Assembly: GCA_947475125.1 (NCBI GenBank)
Contig: CANJMX010000042.1
Span: 1-10,390, forward strand
Length of the DNA: 10,390 nt
Origin: Actinomycetota bacterium
GTDB lineage: Bacteria > Actinomycetota > Thermoleophilia > Miltoncostaeales > Miltoncostaeaceae
Reading direction: 5' to 3'
In this document: in pieces, positions 5,879 to 10,390 of the stretch
Layout: every line of letters begins with the position of its first letter
How positions within the stretch are numbered: the stretch's first letter is position 1
Position numbers and translations under genes: made by a program
The notes under the pieces: model-generated
Told to the model about the DNA's origin: nothing
The model's database searches: none
What the model saw: only the letters and a program-made list of their open reading frames with translations

Positions 5879-6450
5879 GCCTCGACCACATAGTGGACGC
5901 ATTCCGCACGTCGTACCTTGCCGGAGAGCGCCCGGACGTCGCGGAGATCATCAGCCGCGTGCCCGAGGCCGACCGCGACGAACTGGGCCAACGCATTCGC
6001 ATGGTGTTGGCCGAGGAGCCGCCGCCCGACCCCGCCCCCGAAACCCTGGTGATGGTGCAGGCGATGCTGCGCGGCGAGCAGCCCCTCATCGCGCTGCGGG
6101 GATCAAAAGGGCTCACCCGCGACGCCGTGGTGCACCAACTGCGCGAATCGCTCGGCGTGCCGCCCGATAAGGAACCCCGCGTGGCCGAGTACTACCACGA
6201 CCTCGAAACCGGTCAGCTCCCCCTGGCAGGGATCCGCGACAGGGTCTTCGACGCCCTTGCCAGCGCCCTGGGCGTTGCCCGATCGTCACTCATGCTCAAG
6301 GGGCCCGGACCATCCGACCGGGGAGCGGGCGTTGCTGTGTTCGCCCGCCAGGCCGGTCCCGACGATCTCGGTGAGCAGCCCATCCCCCTGATGTCGTCTC
6401 CTGGAGAGCCGGACGAGGTGGACGATCTGTTTACCGGTGGGCCTGGATGA
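5875..6450 (+). CDS. XRE-like helix-turn-helix regulator, candidate sigma partner and peptidase substrate
   Basis: A 191-residue soluble protein lying between a sigma factor and an ImmA/IrrE-type peptidase. The N-terminal part (1-48) reads DAFRTSYLAGERPDVAEIIS then RVPEADRDELGQRIRMVL, a helical pair resembling short modules seen in other bacterial regulators. Residues 72-140 (LRGSKGLTRDAVVHQLRESL, VAEYYHDLETGQL, DRVFDALASALGV) have the helix spacing and the YYHDLETG signature of XRE-like DNA-binding domains. The tail is acidic and ends DEVDDLFTGG, reminiscent of a docking peptide. ATGA overlaps on both sides show strict co-translation. By analogy with ImmR/ImmA and DdrO/IrrE it could bind DNA or hold the sigma factor until cleaved. 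No experimental family is known to me and the anti-sigma role is inference. Confidence 0.85.
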   Translation: MSLDHIVDAFRTSYLAGERPDVAEIISRVPEADRDELGQRIRMVLAEEPPPDPAPETLVMVQAMLRGEQPLIALRGSKGLTRDAVVHQLRESLGVPPDKEPRVAEYYHDLETGQLPLAGIRDRVFDALASALGVARSSLMLKGPGPSDRGAGVAVFARQAGPDDLGEQPIPLMSSPGEPDEVDDLFTGGPG

Positions 6451-6986
6451 CCCGCGATCGCCGCACCTCGGATCCCCGTGCGGCCGATCTCCTCACCAGA
6501 TTCGCCGCGGCCTTTGACGTGCCGCAGCACCCGGTGCCAGTGGACAGCGTGGCGTCCGATCTGCTCGGCCTCATGGTTACCGAGACCGACGACATCGAGG
6601 TGTCGGGGCTGCTCGTGCCCGAGACCATGCGCGTGTATGTGAACGCACGCGAGGCCAGCGAGAACGAGGGGCGCCGACGCTTCACCATCGCGCACGAAAT
6701 CGGCCACTGGGTGTGCCAGTGCGACGAGGGCAGGATCACCTCTCCCCATCCCATCCTCTGCCGCGACGCAGACATGACCGACGAAGTGGACAAGGAGATG
6801 GAGCGCGAGGCCAACAACTTCGCCGCGTCACTCCTGATGCCCGAGACCCAGGTGCACTTGGTGGCAGCCACCGGCGCGAGCGTCATCGCTGCCGCCGCGC
6901 AGTTCGGCGTGTCGGATGTCGCCATGCGCTGGCGCTACTTCAACCTCGGCATCGCAATGCCCGAGGACGACAACACCGGTATCTGA
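6447..6986 (+). CDS. ImmA/IrrE-type metallopeptidase
   Basis: A 179-residue zinc peptidase of the ImmA/IrrE (gluzincin-like) type. The metal site is RRFTIAHEIGHW with H83, E84 and H87, and the third ligand is probably E121 in EREANNFAASLLMP. The C-terminal segment VIAAAAQFGVSDVAMRWRYFNLGI is the usual helical cap. There is no signal peptide, so it acts in the cytoplasm. Family members cleave HTH repressors (ImmR in ICEBs1, DdrO in Deinococcus), which makes the preceding gene the natural substrate. Three cysteines cluster near the active site (C90, C92 and C105), possibly a redox or metal sensor. The ATG at 6447 overlaps the upstream stop. It is the last gene of the operon, and a weak hairpin (7002-7020) follows. 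Confidence 0.92.
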   Translation: MTRDRRTSDPRAADLLTRFAAAFDVPQHPVPVDSVASDLLGLMVTETDDIEVSGLLVPETMRVYVNAREASENEGRRRFTIAHEIGHWVCQCDEGRITSPHPILCRDADMTDEVDKEMEREANNFAASLLMPETQVHLVAATGASVIAAAAQFGVSDVAMRWRYFNLGIAMPEDDNTGI

Positions 6987-7088
6987 AAGACCGCACGGGA
7001 TCCTTGCCTTTCGGCAAAGGGCGGCACATAGATCGCTTACAGGTGCCGGGTTGGCTCCACCCACCTGAGCAACCAAGGAGCCGAAGTC
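6987..7088 (+). other. leader of the DUF1996 gene with mutually exclusive pairings
   Basis: CCTTGCC-TTTC-GGCAAAGG (7002-7020) is a hairpin with one bulged A. CGGCAC (7022-7027) pairs with GTGCCG (7043-7048). CAGGTG (7040-7045) can instead pair with CACCTG (7062-7067). GGTTG (7049-7053) can pair with CAACC (7070-7074). GGCTCC (7053-7058) can pair with GGAGCC (7077-7082), which covers most of the Shine-Dalgarno site. No known riboswitch class was recognised. The first hairpin may simply terminate the upstream operon. Confidence 0.35.
7075..7080 (+). promoter_or_regulatory. ribosome binding site of the DUF1996 gene
   Basis: AAGGAG lies eight bases before ATG 7089 and fixes the start. It can be masked by GGCTCC at 7053-7058. 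Confidence 0.75.
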
Positions 7089-8123
7089 ATGTCATCTCGT
7101 TCCACCCGCATCACCGCAGCACTCATCGCGGTCACCGCCGGAGCCAGCGCGCTCGTGGCAGCGCCACTGCTGGCCGCTGGCGGCGGTCCTCCTGCGCTGC
7201 CCACCGGCCACCATCAGCAGCCCGTCGGCAATCCGCTGGCGCAGCCGGACCACGCCAATCACGCCGACCACGTTGGCGTTGGCGCCACCCTGGAGCCGCC
7301 GGATGACTCTGGCGCCCACGGTGCACAGGGCCCAGAGGACTCACTGGGCCACAAGGGTGCACCCGATACGCATGGCACCGGTGATGACCGGGGCCACGGT
7401 CGTGGTCGCCAGTTCCGGGTTACCTGTGACTTCGTGAAGTCGGGCATGTTCGACCCCATCGTGTTCCCCGGAACCGACATGGTCGGCCACAACCACCAGT
7501 TCTTCGGCAACACCAGCATCGCGCCCGACTCCACCACCACCAGCCTCGTCGCTGCCAATGCAACCCGCACATCAACCTCGTGCGACCGCACCACCGACGG
7601 CTCGGCGTACTGGGTGCCGGCCCTCGAGGCCGACGGCACTGAGATCACGCCCGACGAGGCCAGGATCTCGTACCGCACGCCCCGTGGCGAGCGCCGCGTG
7701 CGTGCCTTCCCCGCCGGGCTCACCATGATCGCCGGCGACAAGACCGCAACCACCCAGCAGGACCACGCGGGATTCCGCTGCGAGTTCGACGCTCCGGGCA
7801 CCGCCCTGCAGGTGTCGCCGCCCACGTGCGCAGTCGACGAGGACATCATCGGGGTCGTCACCTTCCCCAATTGCTGGGACGGCAAGAACCTGAGTTCGAC
7901 CGACCAGTCGCACGTGGTCTACGCGGTCGCCGGGGCGGGCTGCCCCACCGACCACCCGGTCACGGTTTCGGAACTGAAGATGGAGACCTACTGGCCCAGT
8001 GATGGCCAGGCCCACGCGTTCACCCTGTCGTCGGGCAGCACCGCTGGCCTGCACGCCGACTTCATGAACGGCTGGGATCAGGCCGCGCTGAGGCGCCTCG
8101 TGCGCCGCGGCGGGCACCGCTAG
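7089..8123 (+). CDS. secreted DUF1996 domain protein
   Basis: A 344-residue protein. A Sec-type signal peptide is clear (MSSRSTRITAALIAVTAGAS then ALVAAPLLAA, likely cleaved near residue 30). It is followed by a His/Asp/Gly-rich low-complexity linker (about 40-107), which may bind metal or be flexible. The DUF1996 domain spans about 108-340: VTCDFVKSGMFDPIVFPGTD, GHNHQFFGN (133-141), TSTSCDRTTDGSAYWVPAL, FPNCWDGKNL (259-268) and the diagnostic HADFMNGWDQ (322-331). Six cysteines (113, 165, 231, 247, 262 and 285) could form disulfides outside the cell. The biochemical role of DUF1996 is not known to me; homologues occur in fungi and actinobacteria as secreted proteins. The gene looks monocistronic, with a structured leader before it and a very strong hairpin 11 bases after its stop. 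Confidence 0.93.
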   Translation: MSSRSTRITAALIAVTAGASALVAAPLLAAGGGPPALPTGHHQQPVGNPLAQPDHANHADHVGVGATLEPPDDSGAHGAQGPEDSLGHKGAPDTHGTGDDRGHGRGRQFRVTCDFVKSGMFDPIVFPGTDMVGHNHQFFGNTSIAPDSTTTSLVAANATRTSTSCDRTTDGSAYWVPALEADGTEITPDEARISYRTPRGERRVRAFPAGLTMIAGDKTATTQQDHAGFRCEFDAPGTALQVSPPTCAVDEDIIGVVTFPNCWDGKNLSSTDQSHVVYAVAGAGCPTDHPVTVSELKMETYWPSDGQAHAFTLSSGSTAGLHADFMNGWDQAALRRLVRRGGHR

Positions 8124-8134
8124 ACGCTGCGTAT

Positions 8135-8179
8135 CGCCACGCCCCCCGGTGCCTGATGGAGGCCCGGGGGGACGTGGCG
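8135..8179 (+). terminator. very strong hairpin after DUF1996 gene, candidate terminator
   Basis: CGCCACG (8135-8141) pairs with CGTGGCG (8173-8179). CCCCCCGG (8142-8149) pairs with CCGGGGGG (8164-8171) past a single bulged A, and GCC (8151-8153) pairs with GGC (8161-8163). This makes about 18 base pairs starting 11 bases past the stop codon. There is no U run, as expected for GC-rich actinobacterial terminators. Confidence 0.65.
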
Positions 8180-8498
8180 TGGCGAACTAGGACTAGGGTG
8201 CACAGCGACGGTCGAATTGATGTCCGTCGCCACCTTCCACACCGGAACATCAATGCCCCCATCCCCCGCAGCACCCGCTCCGCTTCGCGCCTCCAGATGG
8301 CCGCGCCGTGGGGCAACCGCATGACCGCGGAGTAACGCGGACAACCGCCTCGGGCTTCGGCCCGAGCGCGCGTCGCCGCAAGGACTCGGGGGGGTTCTGC
8401 GGCGATGGCGCCCCGCTGGCTGGCCTACGGGGGTCCGGCCGGCGGGGCGAACTTGATACATCGGACCCTGCTCAGATGCCTCCGGGTATTGTGCTGCC
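8180..8498. other. non-coding gap with several potential RNA structures
   Basis: No plausible gene is present. The stretch holds an interlocked pair of inverted repeats (8205-8254) and three hairpins. CTCGGGC-TTCG-GCCCGAG (8349-8366) is a perfect stem with a UUCG tetraloop. TCGCCGCA (8373-8380) pairs with TGCGGCGA (8398-8405). CGCCCCGCTGGCTGG (8409-8423) pairs with CCGGCCGGCGGGGCG (8435-8449), including G-U pairs. The strand is uncertain because inverted repeats read alike on both. The last 40 bases hold a possible promoter for the dehydrogenase genes. Confidence 0.45.
8487..8492 (+). promoter_or_regulatory. candidate -10 box for a leaderless dehydrogenase transcript
   Basis: TATTGT matches TANNNT and ends six bases before ATG 8499, so transcription could begin at or next to the start codon. 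No Shine-Dalgarno sequence precedes this ATG, which supports leaderless translation. No good -35 box is seen; TTGATA at 8453-8458 is too far upstream. Confidence 0.4.
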
Positions 8499-9047
8499 AT
8501 GAGCACGGCGCCCCCCCAGCCATCTGAGAGCCCCGACCCCACCGGTCGACGCCTCACGCGCCGCACGTTCGTGGCCACTGCGGCGCTCGGCACGGTGAGT
8601 CTGTATCTCGTGGGCTGCGGCACAGGCGGCAGCAGCAGCACGGCGGCCCCCAGCTCCACACAGGTGGCGCACTTCGTCACCGTGTCGCGAATCCTCACCG
8701 GCGTGAGCGACCTGCCCGCGGCACCCGCAGCGGCCTACCTCACCGCGCTCGAGGCCGCAGGGCTTCAGCTCTCTCCCAATGCATTCGTGGCCACGGCGTT
8801 CGGCACCGAGGGTGCGCCGATGTCGATGAGCGACCTTGAGCGCATGGGCGCCACCAAAATGCCCGGCGCCGACGAGTGCATGCGCGCCATCGCCGGTGCC
8901 TGGTGGAGCGGAATGGTTTCCGCGAAGGGCGGCAGCACCACGGTGGTGGCATTCGGCGACGCCCTGGTATTTACCAAGGTGCATGAGTTCACCGAGTGCT
9001 ACGGCGCCACCGGGTCGTGGGGCGCACCTGGAGAGAAGGCCACATGA
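8499..9047 (+). CDS. Tat-exported small subunit of FAD-dependent sugar/alcohol dehydrogenase
   Basis: A 182-residue protein resembling the small (gamma) subunit of membrane-bound FAD-dependent sorbitol/glucose dehydrogenases. A Tat signal is present (RRLTRRTFVATAAL, with R21-R22 the twin arginines), followed by a hydrophobic stretch and a lipobox LVGC with C40, so it is probably a lipoprotein. The mature part has SRILTGVSDLPAAPAAAYLTAL and the C-terminal pattern IAGAWWSGMV...VVAFGDALVF...C167...GSWGAPGE, which matches the family's WYtG/ALmw/C/W-P layout. In the Burkholderia glucose dehydrogenase the equivalent late Cys is linked by a disulfide to the catalytic subunit, so C167 may do the same. 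The stop overlaps the catalytic-subunit start (ATGA). Substrate cannot be assigned. Confidence 0.87.
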   Translation: MSTAPPQPSESPDPTGRRLTRRTFVATAALGTVSLYLVGCGTGGSSSTAAPSSTQVAHFVTVSRILTGVSDLPAAPAAAYLTALEAAGLQLSPNAFVATAFGTEGAPMSMSDLERMGATKMPGADECMRAIAGAWWSGMVSAKGGSTTVVAFGDALVFTKVHEFTECYGATGSWGAPGEKAT

Positions 9048-10390
9048 GCACGCAGCACGATGCCGATGTGATCATCGTGGGCGCCGGCGTGTCGGGCGCC
9101 ATGGTGGCCGACGGCCTGGCCAAGAAGGGCGTGAAGGTACTGGTGCTCGAGTCGGGCCCCCTGCAGGATCGCACGCAGGCGGTGGACGACTTCCGCGCAT
9201 CACCGGTACGCGTGCCCGAGGCCGCGTACCCCGACGTGTCGTACGCGCCGCGCGCAGGCACCGTGAACCCCGCCGACTACTACGTGCAAGAGGGCTGGGG
9301 CTTTCGCAGCAACTACGAGCGACGCGTGGGCGGCGCCACCTGGCACTGGCTGGGCACCGCACTCAGGTTTGTGCCCAACGACTTTCGCATGAAGACCGAG
9401 TTTGGCCACGGCGCCGACTGGCCCATCACGTACAACGAGCTTGAGCCTTGGTACGGCAAGGCCGAGGATGCCATTGGAGTGTCGGGTGAGGACACCCCGC
9501 TGCTCGGATCCCCGCGCTCAACGCCCTACCCCATGCCGCCCATCCCCCTGTCGTACATGGACAAGGTGTTCAAGAAGGGCGCCGCCACCATCGGCCTGGC
9601 CGTCAACTCGACGCCGCAGGCCCGCAACAGCGTGCAGCGCGACGGCCGCCCGGCCTGCTGTGGCAACTCATCGTGTGTGCCCATCTGCCCCATCGGTGCC
9701 AAGTACGATGGCACCGTGCATGTGAAGAAGGCGCAGGCCGCGGGTGCCACGTTCATCCCGTCGGCAGTGGTGGTGAACGTGCAGGTGCAGCCCGGCACAG
9801 CCACGGTGACCTACCGGCCGTCAGGTGGCGACCCCATCACCATCACCTCACACACGGTGGTGATCGCCGCCAGTGCAATTGAGGCCGCCAAGCTCATGCT
9901 CATGTCCACGAGCGACCAGCAGCCCCAGGGGCTCGGCAACGCCACCGACATGGTGGGCAGGTTTCTTATGGATCACCCGGTGCAGCTGGCTTGGGGCGTG
10001 CTGCCCCAACGCACCTACCCATACCGGGGGCCTGGATCGACGAGCGGTATCGACCAGGTGCGCGACGGTGCATTCCGTTCGCAGTACTCAGCATTTCGCC
10101 CCGAGGTGCACAACGACGGCTGGACCTACATGATGGGCGACCCCACCGCGCAGGTGGCTGAGTGGGCCAAGAAGAACGACATCGGCACCGCGGGATTCGC
10201 CGACTTCACAGACCAGATACTGCGCCAGGCGCTCATCGCCAGCTGCGTGGAGCAGGAGCCACTCGCCACCAACCGCGTCACCCTCGCCACCGAGACCGAC
10301 GCCATCGGCGTGCCGCGCCCGGCCATCACCTACGAGATGGGCGAGTACACCACCAACGGATCAAAGGCCGCGCGCACACTGCACCTTCGC
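9044..10390 (+). CDS. GMC-family FAD dehydrogenase catalytic subunit with Cys cluster motif (C-terminus outside window)
   Basis: The first 449 residues of a GMC oxidoreductase, oxidising a sugar or alcohol with FAD. The FAD-binding motif VIIVGAGVSGAM (9-20) leads to VLVLESGP with E36 for the ADP ribose. RRVGGATWHWLG (93-104) is the flavin-contact stretch seen in gluconate/sorbitol-type enzymes. C205, C206, C211 and C215 reproduce the CC-x4-C-x3-C spacing of the 3Fe-4S cluster region of direct-electron-transfer glucose dehydrogenase (Cys 212, 213, 218 and 222 as I recall). VVIAASAIEAAKLML (about 286-300) is the second family region, and MVGRFLMDHP lies just beyond it. The catalytic His/Asn pair lies past the right edge. 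There is no signal peptide: export as a passenger of the Tat small subunit is expected. A cytochrome c partner may follow outside the window. Confidence 0.93.
   Translation, partial: MSTQHDADVIIVGAGVSGAMVADGLAKKGVKVLVLESGPLQDRTQAVDDFRASPVRVPEAAYPDVSYAPRAGTVNPADYYVQEGWGFRSNYERRVGGATWHWLGTALRFVPNDFRMKTEFGHGADWPITYNELEPWYGKAEDAIGVSGEDTPLLGSPRSTPYPMPPIPLSYMDKVFKKGAATIGLAVNSTPQARNSVQRDGRPACCGNSSCVPICPIGAKYDGTVHVKKAQAAGATFIPSAVVVNVQVQPGTATVTYRPSGGDPITITSHTVVIAASAIEAAKLMLMSTSDQQPQGLGNATDMVGRFLMDHPVQLAWGVLPQRTYPYRGPGSTSGIDQVRDGAFRSQYSAFRPEVHNDGWTYMMGDPTAQVAEWAKKNDIGTAGFADFTDQILRQALIASCVEQEPLATNRVTLATETDAIGVPRPAITYEMGEYTTNGSKAARTLHLR

Noticed and set aside
6987..7088. Cyclic di-GMP or cyclic di-AMP riboswitch before the DUF1996 gene
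   Set aside because: The conserved bases of these classes could not be placed; only generic hairpins and a GGGTT patch were found.
8062..8322. Minus-strand open frame across the end of the DUF1996 gene and the following hairpin
   Set aside because: It passes through an 18-pair terminator-like hairpin and overlaps the real gene; there is no ribosome site or family.
8308..8502. Short plus-strand open frame upstream of the dehydrogenase small subunit
   Set aside because: It is made of hairpin sequence, has no ribosome site, and its translation has no recognisable features.

Overview
The window is GC-rich throughout, densely packed with genes, and full of four-base ATGA stop/start overlaps. The gene set (a DUF1996 secreted protein, an ApbE/ferric-reductase-like operon with small exported proteins, and a sigma factor beside an ImmA/IrrE-type peptidase) suggests a high-GC actinobacterium, perhaps of the Thermoleophilia/Acidimicrobiia kind. 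The class is an inference from remembered gene neighbourhoods. No rRNA, tRNA or mobile-element gene was recognised.

Layout. (1) 1-391, minus: the receiver half of an OmpR-type response regulator, cut by the window edge. (2) 542-3215, plus: five overlapping genes for a predicted envelope redox module: a small membrane protein, a small exported coiled-coil protein, ApbE flavin transferase, a ferric-reductase-like cytochrome b membrane protein, and a second small membrane protein. (3) 3220-3570, minus: a small unknown gene convergent with the operon. (4) 3571-3898: a non-coding gap with a strong hairpin. (5) 3899-4894, minus: an ARPP-1 family protein. (6) 4895-5317: a non-coding gap carrying an array of GGGGTCAGTCCCC elements with a 17-base period plus degenerate relatives. 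(7) 5318-6986, plus: a three-gene operon for a sigma factor, a regulator with an XRE-like segment, and an ImmA/IrrE-type metallopeptidase, each overlapping the next by four bases. (8) 6987-7088: a leader with competing base pairings. (9) 7089-8123: a secreted DUF1996 protein followed by a very strong hairpin. (10) 8180-8498: a non-coding gap with a possible H-type pseudoknot and three further hairpins. (11) 8499 to the right edge: the Tat-exported small subunit and the GMC-type FAD catalytic subunit of an FAD-dependent sugar or alcohol dehydrogenase with a Cys cluster motif for an Fe-S centre; the catalytic subunit runs off the window.

How the parts work together. The first operon probably moves electrons across the membrane through two b hemes, with ApbE attaching FMN to an exported partner. 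The divergent response regulator may control it. The sigma/HTH/peptidase operon looks like a stress switch in which the peptidase could destroy the middle protein and so free the sigma factor, by analogy with ImmA/ImmR and IrrE/DdrO; this is inference. The dehydrogenase pair is a periplasmic-facing oxidase whose catalytic subunit, lacking a signal peptide, is expected to be carried out of the cell by the Tat-targeted small subunit.

The most interesting items are the sigma/HTH/ImmA operon with its apparent ACG start codon, the GGGGTCAGTCCCC array, the structured gap before the dehydrogenase, and a small exported protein ending in SGAS directly upstream of ApbE.
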